A stretch of 17,815 nucleotides of DNA from Thermaceae bacterium (GCA_027023115.1 JALVWZ010000043.1:1-17815); one strand, 5' to 3'. Shown: positions 1 to 7,754, counted from the stretch's first letter. Numbers and translations: made by a program. The notes: a model not told the origin generated them from the sequence alone.

Positions 1-90
1 CTCTCCACCTCCTCATTCTATGGGGGCGGCGCCTTGCTCGATCGCCGCGGTGCCCACGTAGTCGGCGTCTACCGGCTCCGCCGCGAATAG
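1..90 (+). CDS. C-terminal end of an unidentified protein, possibly trypsin-like
   Basis: Frame 1 is open from the window edge to a TAG at 88-90 and gives 29 residues. The segment GGGALLDRRGAHVVGV resembles the region after the catalytic serine in trypsin-like (S1) proteases, typically G-[DN]-S-G-G-P/A-L-L-D...G..VGV. At the position expected for the catalytic Ser there is Gly, preceded by Phe-Tyr, so this may be an inactive homologue or a chance resemblance. The gene begins outside the window. It runs in the same direction as the arsR gene 95 bp downstream, but that gene seems to have its own promoter. Function is not established from so short a piece. Confidence 0.4.
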   Translation, partial: LSTSSFYGGGALLDRRGAHVVGVYRLRRE

Positions 91-135
91 CGGCCGTTGC
101 TTGATGGTTCACCTCCCCCTTTTGCAGTTCCGTTT

Positions 136-163
136 GGCGCGGTTCGGGAATGAAGAACGCGCC
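136..163. repeat. GC-rich inverted repeat upstream of arsR
   Basis: GGCGCGGTTC (136-145) faces GAACGCGCC (155-163), giving 9-bp arms with one bulged G around a 9-nt loop. It lies just upstream of the arsR -10 element and covers the expected -35 position. It could be an operator for ArsR autoregulation or a weak terminator of the preceding gene. No T-tract follows it, which argues against an ordinary intrinsic terminator. Confidence 0.35.
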
Positions 164-172
164 ATGACGCAC

Positions 173-184
173 TAGAATGAAACC
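173..184 (+). promoter_or_regulatory. Leaderless -10 element of arsR
   Basis: TAGAAT (173-178) matches TANNNT and is followed by 6 nt and then the GTG start codon at 185. Transcription would begin at or next to the start codon. No Shine-Dalgarno sequence precedes the GTG. No good -35 hexamer is visible 16-18 bp upstream. Confidence 0.5.
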
Positions 185-541
185 GTGGCCAAAGACGAGG
201 CGGTCTGCACCACGGTTGCGCTGCACCCCGAGGCCATCGAGCGGGCGCGGGCGGCGCTGCCCGACGCCGAGACGGTGGCGCGGGCCTCGGCGCTGCTCAA
301 GGCGCTGGCCGACCCGACGCGGATGCGCATTTTGCTGGCCATGCGCCAGGGCGAGCTGTGCGTCTGTGACCTTTCGCAGGTCTTGCAGATGAGCCAGAGC
401 GCCATCAGCCACCAGCTGCGCGTGCTGCGCGACAACCGGTTGGTTAGCTGGCGGCGCGCGGGACGGCAGGTCTTCTACAAACTGGCCGACCAGCACGTGG
501 AGGAAATGCTGGCCGACGCCCTTGATCACGCTTCCGAGTAG
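185..541 (+). CDS. ArsR/SmtB-family metal-sensing transcriptional repressor
   Basis: This 118-residue winged-helix repressor probably releases DNA on binding Zn, Cd or Pb and so controls the efflux ATPase that follows 53 bp later. Residues 40-95 hold the HTH core (LADPTRMRILLAM, then QSAISHQLRVLRDNRLV). Two metal sites are visible. The alpha-3N type has C59-V-C61-D62 in ELCVCDL plus N-terminal C8 and H14. The alpha-5 type has D102, H104, H115 and E118, with the same 0/2/13/16 spacing as SmtB D104/H106/H117/E120. E118 is the last residue. The GTG start was chosen because the next-upstream signal is a -10 box ending 6 nt before it and there is no Shine-Dalgarno. Family assignment is firm. The true metal is inferred from the ZntA-type neighbour. 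Confidence 0.93.
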   Translation: MAKDEAVCTTVALHPEAIERARAALPDAETVARASALLKALADPTRMRILLAMRQGELCVCDLSQVLQMSQSAISHQLRVLRDNRLVSWRRAGRQVFYKLADQHVEEMLADALDHASE

Positions 542-558
542 TTTTGTCGTCTCGTATG

Positions 559-592
559 CTTGAATATCTGCTCATACTTTCATATAGTTGAG
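559..592. promoter_or_regulatory. Candidate ArsR/SmtB operator over the zntA promoter
   Basis: CTTGAATATCTG (559-570) and CATATAGTTGAG (581-592) form imperfect 12-bp inverted arms (8 of 12 positions match) with a 10-nt centre. The site covers both the -35 and the -10 of zntA, where a steric repressor would act. SmtB/CadC operators are AT-rich imperfect inverted repeats of similar arm length, though usually with a shorter centre. Confidence 0.4.
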
Positions 593-594
593 TC
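560..594 (+). promoter_or_regulatory. Leaderless promoter of zntA
   Basis: TTGAAT (560-565), a 17-bp spacer and TATAGT (583-588) make a near-consensus promoter. The ATG at 595 lies 6 nt after the -10, so the transcript should start at the start codon. No ribosome binding site is present upstream of the ATG, which agrees with leaderless translation. Confidence 0.7.
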
Positions 595-2658
595 ATGAAC
601 TCAACCACCAAGCCCCTCGTCTTCGACGTCGAAGGCCTGGACTGCGCCGACTGCGCCGTAAAGATCGAGAAGGCCGTCGGCCGCCTGCCCGGAGCCAGCG
701 AAGTGGCGGTTTCCTTTACCAGCGGCAAGCTCTTCGTCAAGCTGGACGCGGGTGTCAGCCCGCAGGCGGTGGCCCGCGTAGTGGAGCCGCTCGGCTACCG
801 GCTGCGCCCGGCGAACGCCGGGGCGGACGCCGCTCCCTGGTGGCAAAACGGCAAGTTGAAGATGCTGGCTTTGAGCGCGGCACTCCTCTTGCTGGCCCTG
901 GCGGCGCAGCTCTTATGGCCGGCCGGCGCACGCTGGGTCTGGAGCCTGGGGGCGCTGGTGAGCGTCCTGCCGCTGGCCCGCAAGGGCGTGGCGTCGCTTC
1001 TCGGCGGCTGGCTCGACATCAACGCCCTGGTGACCATTTCGGTGGCGGGAGCGGTGGTCATCGGCGCCGCCGCCGAAGCGCTGGTAGTGGTCTTCTTGTT
1101 CCTGGTCGGAGAGGCGCTCGAGGGGCTGGCCGCCGGCCGGGCCCGCAGCACCCTCAAGGCCCTGGCCCGTCTGGCGCCGGCCACCGCGCGCCGGCTGGAA
1201 GGCGGGGTCGTGCGTGAGGTGCCGGTGGAGCTACTCGAGGTCGGCGAGTTGGTGCAGGTACCCGCCGGCGAGCGCGTGCCCGCCGACGCGGTGGTAACGG
1301 AAGGCGCGGGGTCGGTGGACGAGTCGCTATTGACCGGCGAGTCCGCGCCGGTTCCCAAACAACCGGGCGACCCGATCTACGCCGGCACGGTGTTGCTCGA
1401 GGGGCAACTGGTGGCGCGGGTGACCGCGCCCACCGAGAATAGCGCGCTGGCGCAGATCCAAAAGCTGGTCGAACGCGCCGACGCCATGAAGAGCCCCACC
1501 ACCCGGGTAATCGACCGCTTTGCCCGTTACTACACCCCGCTGGTAATGGTCGCGGGCGCGATGACGGCGCTGCTGCCCCCGCTGCTCTTCGCGCAACCGT
1601 GGCACGTCTGGGTCTACCGCGGCCTGGCGGTGCTGCTCATCGGCTGCCCCTGCGCGCTGGTACTCTCGGCCCCCGCCGCGGTCACCGCGGCGCTGGCCCG
1701 GGCGGGACGGATGGGCGTGCTCGTCAAGGGCGGCGACGCACTGGAAACCGCCGGCCGCCTGCGCGGACTGGCCTTCGACAAGACGGGCACCCTCACCGAG
1801 GGTCGCCCGCGGCTGGTGCGGGTCTGGGGAATGGGCGAACGCGAGGTGTTGCCGCTGGTGGCGGCGCTCGAGCGCTCCAGCGCCCACCCGATCGCCGCGG
1901 CGGTACTGGCGCGCGCGGAGGAGCTGGGGATCGAGGTGCCCGATGCCCGCGACCTGGACGCCCTGCCCGGCGCCTGGGTGCGAGGCCGGGTCGCCGGCCA
2001 TGAGGTCTGGGTGGGCAGCCCCGCCGCCGCCGGGGGCCTGCCCGAAGGCGCACACGAAAACGGCGAAACCGCGAGCGTGGTCAGGCTGGACGGCCGGACG
2101 GTGGCAGTGCTCTTTTTCGAAGACGCTCCGCGGCCCGAGGCGCAAGAGGCCCTGAAGCGGATCCGCGCCCTAGGCATAGAAACCGTCGTGCTCTCCGGCG
2201 ACCGCGAGCCGGCGGTGCGCCGCCTTGCGCAGCAGTTGGGCGGCCTGGACTACCGCGCCGAACTGCGCCCCGAGGACAAGCTGCGCCTCGTTCAGGAACT
2301 TTCGCACCCGGCGGGCATGGTCGGCGACGGCGTGAACGACGCGCCCACCCTGGCCGCGGCCGACTTGGGGGTGGCCATGGGGGGCGGCACCCAGGTGGCG
2401 CTCGAGGCGGCGGGGGTGGCGCTGGTCGAGCCCAACCTGCTGCGCTTGGCCCACTTCCTCCAGCTCGCCCGCGCCGCGCTTGGCAACATCTACACCAACG
2501 TCGCCGTGGCCCTCGGCCTCAAAGCGGTCTTTCTGGTCACCACCATGCTCGGCTATACCGGTCTGTGGCTGGCGGTGATGGCCGACACCGGCGCTACCCT
2601 GCTGGTCACCGCCAACGCGCTGCGGCTTTTGGGCTGGCGGCCGAAGAGTGAAGCCTAG
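595..2658 (+). CDS. zntA: Zn/Cd/Pb-exporting P1B-type ATPase (ZntA/CadA type)
   Basis: This 687-residue P1B ATPase pumps divalent soft metals out across the inner membrane. An N-terminal HMA domain carries GLDC17ADC20. Next come the membrane helices, the actuator domain with TGES (247-250), the metal-site C351-P-C353, the phosphorylation motif D395KTGT, the HP motif (H431-P432) and GDGVND (577-582). Near the C-terminus, K643 and D664 (ADTGATLLVTANALRLL) are 21 residues apart, as are K693 and D714 in E. coli ZntA. This marks the Zn/Cd/Pb subgroup rather than the Cu pumps, which have no such Lys/Asp pair. Length and domain order are normal. It follows the ArsR sensor, with its own leaderless promoter under a likely operator. 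Choosing between the names zntA and cadA is a matter of convention. Confidence 0.95.
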   Translation: MNSTTKPLVFDVEGLDCADCAVKIEKAVGRLPGASEVAVSFTSGKLFVKLDAGVSPQAVARVVEPLGYRLRPANAGADAAPWWQNGKLKMLALSAALLLLALAAQLLWPAGARWVWSLGALVSVLPLARKGVASLLGGWLDINALVTISVAGAVVIGAAAEALVVVFLFLVGEALEGLAAGRARSTLKALARLAPATARRLEGGVVREVPVELLEVGELVQVPAGERVPADAVVTEGAGSVDESLLTGESAPVPKQPGDPIYAGTVLLEGQLVARVTAPTENSALAQIQKLVERADAMKSPTTRVIDRFARYYTPLVMVAGAMTALLPPLLFAQPWHVWVYRGLAVLLIGCPCALVLSAPAAVTAALARAGRMGVLVKGGDALETAGRLRGLAFDKTGTLTEGRPRLVRVWGMGEREVLPLVAALERSSAHPIAAAVLARAEELGIEVPDARDLDALPGAWVRGRVAGHEVWVGSPAAAGGLPEGAHENGETASVVRLDGRTVAVLFFEDAPRPEAQEALKRIRALGIETVVLSGDREPAVRRLAQQLGGLDYRAELRPEDKLRLVQELSHPAGMVGDGVNDAPTLAAADLGVAMGGGTQVALEAAGVALVEPNLLRLAHFLQLARAALGNIYTNVAVALGLKAVFLVTTMLGYTGLWLAVMADTGATLLVTANALRLLGWRPKSEA

Positions 2659-2833
2659 TCGGCGCCTTGAAATAACTACCCGGCAATAGTTTTACGAAAA
2701 CCTCTCGCCTACATCGTATTTTCAACTTGGTCGCAATAAAAATGTTTAAGGCAGACCCAGCGAACCTGCTAAAGAACGATGCTTAACGCGAATCTCGCCC
2801 CGCCACCGCCGCCCCGATGCAACCTACCGGGCT

Positions 2834-3436
2834 CTAGTTAGTAGTGGTGCCGTGCAAAAACAGCTCCGAGAGCACTTGGGCGTCGTCGGGTTCCGGCTCG
2901 CCGCCTTCGAAGAAGTCGCGCACGGTGACCGAGAAGAGCAGGTTCAGGAATATCTCGGCGAGGCGTTCGGGTTTGCCTGGACGCACCTGGCCGCTGCGCT
3001 GTCCCGCGGCAATAACCGCGGCAATAACCTCCACCAGCTCCCGCTTACGGCTCTTCAGACCCTCGTCGTCCAAGAGGCGCGGCAGGGCCGTGGCCGAGTA
3101 CATGGCCCGGAAAAAACCGCGGTCTTCTTCCTGGAAGGCCACCCCCTCGGCCACCAAAGCCCGCACCGCTTCCTGGTAGCTCTGGTGCCCTTCGCCGGCC
3201 CGCCGCAGTCGCTCGGTAAGCTCACGGGTCTTTTTCTCGATCAGCGCCTTGAGGATCGACCCTTTGTCGGGAAAGTACTTGTAAAGCGAAACCCGCGAGA
3301 GCAGCGCCCGCTCGGCGATGTCCGACATGGTCGCCTTGGCGTAGCCCTTTTCTTCAAAGACCAGCGCCGCGGCGTCCAGTATCTCGTCTACGCGCCGCTG
3401 GCGGCGAAGGTCCTGGCGGGAAGCCTCGGGCATCAC
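2834..3436 (-). CDS. TetR/AcrR-family transcriptional repressor
   Basis: This 200-residue protein has a typical TetR N-terminal HTH (about residues 14-62: VDEILDAAALVFEEKGY, TMSDIAERALLS, VSLYKYFPDKGSIL) and an all-helical ligand-binding C-terminal half without recognisable specificity. It is divergent from the MMPL exporter operon with an 81-bp gap, so it most likely represses that operon and itself, and is released by the transported compound or a related lipid. The start is either GTG at 3436 or the adjacent ATG at 3433. A CATACT -10 box ends 4 nt before the GTG and 7 nt before the ATG, which would favour a leaderless ATG start. The family is clear. The ligand cannot be told from the sequence. 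Confidence 0.92.
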   Translation of the reverse strand: MMPEASRQDLRRQRRVDEILDAAALVFEEKGYAKATMSDIAERALLSRVSLYKYFPDKGSILKALIEKKTRELTERLRRAGEGHQSYQEAVRALVAEGVAFQEEDRGFFRAMYSATALPRLLDDEGLKSRKRELVEVIAAVIAAGQRSGQVRPGKPERLAEIFLNLLFSVTVRDFFEGGEPEPDDAQVLSELFLHGTTTN

Positions 3437-3440
3437 TTCT

Positions 3441-3446
3441 AGTATG
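3441..3446 (-). promoter_or_regulatory. -10 element of the tetR gene
   Basis: On the minus strand CATACT (3446 to 3441) matches five of six bases of TATACT-type hexamers and lies 7 nt before the second possible start codon (ATG at 3433). No clear -35 is visible. TGACAT at 3445-3450 on the plus strand overlaps this box and repeats a half-site of the palindrome near the divergent promoter. Confidence 0.4.
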
Positions 3447-3472
3447 ACATGATTAACTGCTTGTTTATTTAG

Positions 3473-3487
3473 TTGACATAATGTAAA
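3473..3487. promoter_or_regulatory. Putative TetR operator
   Basis: TTGACAT-A-ATGTAAA is a 7-1-7 palindrome with one mismatch, located directly on the -35 hexamer of the exporter operon. This size and position suit a TetR dimer. The half-site TGACAT recurs at 3445-3450, beside the repressor's own -10, so both promoters could be controlled together. Confidence 0.55.
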
Positions 3488-3501
3488 CTTTCCGCTAACC
3501 T
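3473..3501 (+). promoter_or_regulatory. Promoter of the MMPL exporter operon
   Basis: A perfect TTGACA (3473-3478), 17-bp spacer and TAACCT (3496-3501) form a good sigma-70 type promoter. The start codon is at 3518, preceded by the ribosome binding site GGGAGGAA (3509-3516). Confidence 0.6.
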
Positions 3502-3517
3502 TCGGCTTGGGAGGAAC

Positions 3518-5773
3518 ATGGAACCGCTAAGCCGCTACGCAACCAAACATCCCTGGGTGGTAATCGCCTTCTTTCTGGCGATCACGCTGGCTCTGGGAGC
3601 CGGCCTGCCCCACCTCAGGTTCGACAACTCGCCCGAATCGTTCGTCCCGCCCGACCTGCCCACCAAGGTCTTGCTCGATGAGGTGCGCGACACCTTTGGC
3701 GGGGGCGACATGGCACTGGCCGCCCTCGAGGGCGACGTCTGGACGGTGCCCCATCTCGAGGCCCTGCGCGCCATCACCGACGAACTATCGGAGATCGACG
3801 GGGTGTTGCAGGTCACCAGCCTGGCCAACGCCAAGCGGATGGAGGAAGACGACGGATTTTTGGTGGTCGAGGACCTGCTGCCCGACGACCTGACCCCCGC
3901 CGACCTGCCGCGGCTACGCTCTTACGTGGAAAGCGAACCGCTCTACGACGGCCGGCTGGTGAGCCGCGACGGTCATTATGCCGCGGTAATCATCGACGTT
4001 GACGCGGGCGTGGACGCGCTGGCGTTCAACCGCGCCGTCAACAAAGTGCTGCGGGCGCACTGGGACGGGCCGGTCTACCTCTCGGGCACGCCCGCCCTTT
4101 CCGGCTACATACTTCAAACCCTGCAGCACGACCTGCCCCTACAGATGCTGCTGGCGGTGCTCTTCATCGGGTTGGTGCTCTTCCTCAACTTCCGTAGCGG
4201 ACGCGGGGTGTTTCTACCGCTGCTGACGGTGCTGGTGGCCCTCGTCTGGTCGCTGGGGCTGGGCGGTTGGCTGGGGTTCGAGCTGGGCTCCATCAGCTCC
4301 ATCTTGCCGGTGGTGGTCCTGGCGGTGGGCAGTTCCTTCACCCTGCACGTGCTCAACCGCTTCTATCACGAGCTGGCCGACGCCCGCAGCCGTAATGAGG
4401 CGATAATCCTGGCGGTGCGCGAAACCGGCCTGGGGGTACTGGTCAGCGCCCTCGCCGCCGGCGCCGGGCTGGCCGCCCTGTACAGCTCGAGCATCCCCCA
4501 AATCAAGTTCTTCGGCGTCCTGGCGGCGTTCGGGGTGCTGGTGGCCTTCCTGGCGGCCACCCTGCTGGCGCCGGCGCTGCTGACGCTGATGAAGAACCCG
4601 CGCCGCCTCCCCGACCCCGACCGCCCCGACGCCATCAGCCGGTTCATGGCGCAAATTGCTCAGTTCCTGGCTCGCCACAAGGTAGCCGTGCTGCTGACGG
4701 CGCTACTCTTTTTCGGTCTAATGGCCTTTTTCGCTACCCGGGTGCAGGTGGAAACCAGCTTCGTTTCGTACTTTCCCAAAAGCTCCCCGCCGCGGGTGGC
4801 CACCGAGCTGGTGGACCGCGTCTTTGGCGGCTCCGACACCCTGACCCTGGTGGTAGACGGCGACCTCAAAGACCCGAAGCTGCTCGAGGCCATCTACGCC
4901 TTCGAGCAGCAGGCAAAGCAGGTGGACGGCGTTGGCTCGGCGGTTTCGATAGCCGACCTGCTGCGCGAGATCAACAAGGCGCTCACCGGCTCCTTCGGTC
5001 TGCCCGACAGCCGCGACGGCGTAGCCCAGGAGTTGCTCCTCTTCCAGATGTCGAGCGACCCCGAAGACCTGAACCGCTTCATCACCGAAGACGCCTCTGA
5101 AGCGCAGATCACCGTGCAGCTGCAGTCGCTTTCCACGACCCGCCTCAAGCAGGTCACCGAAGAGTTGACCGGCCTGGCTCAAAAGTTGATCGCGCCGCAC
5201 GCCGAGAAAGTGCGTTTTACCGGCACCTCGGTGTTGTTGCTCGAGGTGATGCGCCTCATCATCCACGACCAGTACGTCTCCTTGGCGCTGGCATTGGTGC
5301 TGGTGGCCTTCTTCAACGCCCTGTTGTTGCGTTCGTGGCGCATTGGCCTGATCGGCATCCTGCCGCTGGTGCTGACCATTGCCGGTCAGTTCGGGCTGAT
5401 GGGGCTGCTGGGCCTTCCGCTCGACACCGCCACCGCGCTGATCGCGGCCATCGCCATCGGCGTGGGCGACTACTCGGTGCACATCATCGTGCGTTACCTC
5501 GAGGAGCTGCGCCACGGCGCCAGCCCCGAAAGCGCCGCCACCACCAGCCTGCGGGTCTCGGGGCGGGCGGTCTTCTACACCGCGCTGGCCATCGGCGGCG
5601 GCTTCATGGCGCTGCTCTTTTCCGGCTTCGCTCCCATCCAGACCTTCGCCAAGCTGATGGGCTTTACGGTGGGCGCCACCGCCCTCTTCGCGCTTAGCGT
5701 TTTACCGGCGGCGCTACTGTTGTGGTTGCGCCGCTACCAAGGAAACGGCAAAAAGGAGGTAGGAAATGCGTAA
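3518..5773 (+). CDS. MMPL/RND-superfamily exporter, likely lipid or hydrophobic cargo
   Basis: This 751-residue RND permease has two matching halves. Each has one helix (about 11-32 and 388-406), a large extracytoplasmic domain (33-205 and 407-585) and a five-helix bundle (206-354 and 588-738). The second half has the MMPL-type proton-relay motif GVGD651YSVHIIVRYLEEL. The matching position in the first half reads GSSFTLHVLNRF and lacks the Asp, so proton coupling may use only one half. MMPL-type proteins move lipids, pigments or hopanoids and do not need a MacA/AcrA-like adaptor; none is encoded here. The start follows a good ribosome binding site. The gene overlaps the next one by 8 nt, which indicates translational coupling. 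The cargo is unknown. Confidence 0.88.
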   Translation: MEPLSRYATKHPWVVIAFFLAITLALGAGLPHLRFDNSPESFVPPDLPTKVLLDEVRDTFGGGDMALAALEGDVWTVPHLEALRAITDELSEIDGVLQVTSLANAKRMEEDDGFLVVEDLLPDDLTPADLPRLRSYVESEPLYDGRLVSRDGHYAAVIIDVDAGVDALAFNRAVNKVLRAHWDGPVYLSGTPALSGYILQTLQHDLPLQMLLAVLFIGLVLFLNFRSGRGVFLPLLTVLVALVWSLGLGGWLGFELGSISSILPVVVLAVGSSFTLHVLNRFYHELADARSRNEAIILAVRETGLGVLVSALAAGAGLAALYSSSIPQIKFFGVLAAFGVLVAFLAATLLAPALLTLMKNPRRLPDPDRPDAISRFMAQIAQFLARHKVAVLLTALLFFGLMAFFATRVQVETSFVSYFPKSSPPRVATELVDRVFGGSDTLTLVVDGDLKDPKLLEAIYAFEQQAKQVDGVGSAVSIADLLREINKALTGSFGLPDSRDGVAQELLLFQMSSDPEDLNRFITEDASEAQITVQLQSLSTTRLKQVTEELTGLAQKLIAPHAEKVRFTGTSVLLLEVMRLIIHDQYVSLALALVLVAFFNALLLRSWRIGLIGILPLVLTIAGQFGLMGLLGLPLDTATALIAAIAIGVGDYSVHIIVRYLEELRHGASPESAATTSLRVSGRAVFYTALAIGGGFMALLFSGFAPIQTFAKLMGFTVGATALFALSVLPAALLLWLRRYQGNGKKEVGNA
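5753..5760 (+). promoter_or_regulatory. Consensus Shine-Dalgarno inside the exporter gene
   Basis: AAGGAGGT lies 5 nt before the ATG at 5766, within the last codons of the upstream gene. It fixes the start of the LolA-like gene and supports coupled translation. It contrasts with the SD-free leaderless first genes elsewhere in the window. Confidence 0.8.
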
Positions 5774-6530
5774 GAAAATGTTATTGGCGGTAGGACTGCT
5801 GCTGGCCGGGCTGGCCCTGGCTCTCAGCGGCACCGAGGTGATGCAAAAAGTAGCCGCGCAGCCGCGGCCGGCCACCATGCACGGCAAGATGGAAATGCGC
5901 CTCGTGGACAAGCACGGCCGCGAGCTGACCCGGGTTCTAGAGACCTGGAGCAAGCAGGAGGGCGACGTAGAGAAGAAACTGATCAAGTTCCTGGCTCCGG
6001 CCGACGTAAAGGGAACGTCCTTCCTGGTGATCAGCCGCAACGGTCAGGACGAAATGAAGCTCTATCTGCCGGCCCTCAAGCGGGTGCGCCGCATCGCCGG
6101 CGGGCAGAAGAAGGGCTCATTCATGGGCTCCGACTTTAGTTACGACGACATCTCCAACCTGGGCAAGATCGAGGTGGACGACTACGAAAACAAACTTTTG
6201 CGCGAGGAAGAGCTGAACGGGGCGAAGACCTACGTAGTGGAGGCCCGGCCCAAGGCGGGGGTGGACAGCAGCTATGACAAGCAGATCCTCTGGGTGCGCG
6301 CCGACGACTTCGTGCCGGTGCGGATCGAGTTCTACCAAAAGGGCAAACTGGTCAAGGTGATGACTCTCGACCAGGTCCAGAAGTTCGCCGGCGGCAAGTA
6401 CCTCATGCCGACGCACATGGTCATGGAGAACGTCAAGAGCAAGCACAAGACCGAGCTGACCATGAGCGACCTGGAGCTGGACGTGGATATTCCCGACTCG
6501 GTCTTTAGCGAGCGGTTCATGAAAAGGTAG
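5766..6530 (+). CDS. LolA-like outer membrane lipoprotein-sorting protein family (periplasmic carrier)
   Basis: This 254-residue protein has an N-terminal signal sequence (residues 1 to about 22, MRKK then a Leu/Ala core). The block KKGSFMGSDFSYDD (116-128) is a hallmark of the family annotated as outer membrane lipoprotein-sorting proteins, which share the LolA/LolB fold: an open half-barrel that shields acyl chains. It probably takes hydrophobic cargo from the MMPL exporter across the periplasm. No lipobox Cys follows the signal peptide, so it should be soluble or N-terminally anchored. It is the middle gene of the operon, overlapping the exporter by 8 nt and ending 9 nt before the barrel gene. 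Family assignment is good. The cargo-carrier role comes from context. Confidence 0.82.
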   Translation: MRKKMLLAVGLLLAGLALALSGTEVMQKVAAQPRPATMHGKMEMRLVDKHGRELTRVLETWSKQEGDVEKKLIKFLAPADVKGTSFLVISRNGQDEMKLYLPALKRVRRIAGGQKKGSFMGSDFSYDDISNLGKIEVDDYENKLLREEELNGAKTYVVEARPKAGVDSSYDKQILWVRADDFVPVRIEFYQKGKLVKVMTLDQVQKFAGGKYLMPTHMVMENVKSKHKTELTMSDLELDVDIPDSVFSERFMKR

Positions 6531-6539
6531 GAGAGAGCC

Positions 6540-7754
6540 ATGAAAAGAATACTCGTCTTACTGGTTGCCTTCGGCCTCGCGGCCGCGGAGGGCGTGGACA
6601 TTGGCGGCAGCGTGAAGAGCAACTTCGGGGTGCGCTTTTCCGACCTGGGGGTGCTCGAGCAAAGCGCCGCGCTAGAGCTGAACTTCAAGTACGACCTCGC
6701 AGACGCCAGCCTCTTCGCCAGCGCCTCCCTCTCGCCCGCTGGCGCGCGCCTGGGCGAGACCGGCGCCACCCTCTATCTGGGAGACTTCGACCTCAGCGCC
6801 GGCAACTTGCTGCTCAGCAGCGGCCGCACCGACCTGTTCTCGCCGCTCGACGCCTTCAACCCGCGCGACCTGAGCGTGCCGTTGAACAAGCCGAGCGAGC
6901 AGAAGATCCCCGTTTGGGCGCTGGCGCTCAACTACTACGTGGCCGATACCCAAATCTCGCTCTTCGCGAGCCCCACCTTTACCCCTTCGCGCCCGCCGGC
7001 CGGTCTCTGGGCGGTTCCGGCCCACCTGCCCCCGGGAGTAATAGAAGTCGAGACCAGCGTACCGGCGCAGACCATCGACAACGCCGTCGTCGGGGGTCGC
7101 GTCAGCAGCACGTTCGCCGTCCTCGACGGGCTCGACGTGGGGGCCACGGCCATCTACGGCTTTACCCCCTTCCCCCAGGCCAAGGGGATGACCTACCTCA
7201 GTAGCAAAGACACCGACGCCAACCCCGCGAATGGTCCGTTCCGGCTCGAGCTGGGCTACGACCGCCGCTTCTTGCTGGGGGCTGACTTTGCCCTGGCGTT
7301 CTCGATACCCGACGTGGTGGAAGGCCTGATTTTGCGCGGCGAGGGAGCCTACGCCTTCCTGCCCGACAGCGCCGGGAACAACCCCTTCGCGGCCAACCCC
7401 TGGGCCGAGGGCGTGCTCGAGCTGGAGTACACCTGGCCCGCGGACGGCCCCCACCTGATAGCCCTCTTCGACACCCGCTGGGAAAAGGCCGACGCCCCTG
7501 CCCCCGACCAGCTCATCCCGCGCCTGGGAGCGATGGTCAACTACGACTACGGCGAGCGCCTCAGCCTGAGCGCCGCCTGGCTGCAAAACCTCCACGACGG
7601 CTCGGGCCTGCTGCGCCCGGCACTGAGCTATACCTTCGCCGACGGCGTTACGGGCGAGCTCGGCCTGCACTGGCTCTACGGCTCCGCCGCCAGCCAGTTC
7701 GGCGTCTGGAGCCAAAACAGCGGCCTCAGCGCCAGCCTGACCTATAGTTTCTGA
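6540..7754 (+). CDS. Outer-membrane beta-barrel protein, DUF1302-like
   Basis: This 404-residue protein starts with a clear signal peptide (MKRILVLLVAFGLAAA, cleavage near residue 16-18). The mature part shows alternating polar and hydrophobic strands and ends in SLTYSF. A terminal Phe with alternating aromatics is the usual outer-membrane barrel insertion signal. The segment GRTDLFSPLDAFNPRD (95-110) resembles the start of the DUF1302-type barrel family. It is the last gene of the TetR-controlled operon and would provide the outer-membrane step or receptor for material delivered by the LolA-like protein. AGGAGAG (6529-6535) serves as ribosome binding site. The barrel nature is well supported, but the exact family is less certain because similarity is limited to short motifs. 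Confidence 0.7.
   Translation: MKRILVLLVAFGLAAAEGVDIGGSVKSNFGVRFSDLGVLEQSAALELNFKYDLADASLFASASLSPAGARLGETGATLYLGDFDLSAGNLLLSSGRTDLFSPLDAFNPRDLSVPLNKPSEQKIPVWALALNYYVADTQISLFASPTFTPSRPPAGLWAVPAHLPPGVIEVETSVPAQTIDNAVVGGRVSSTFAVLDGLDVGATAIYGFTPFPQAKGMTYLSSKDTDANPANGPFRLELGYDRRFLLGADFALAFSIPDVVEGLILRGEGAYAFLPDSAGNNPFAANPWAEGVLELEYTWPADGPHLIALFDTRWEKADAPAPDQLIPRLGAMVNYDYGERLSLSAAWLQNLHDGSGLLRPALSYTFADGVTGELGLHWLYGSAASQFGVWSQNSGLSASLTYSF

Noticed and set aside
4718..5515. Antisense open frame over the MMPL permease
   Set aside because: Gln/His/Gly-rich translation of a strongly membrane-coding sense strand; no start signals.
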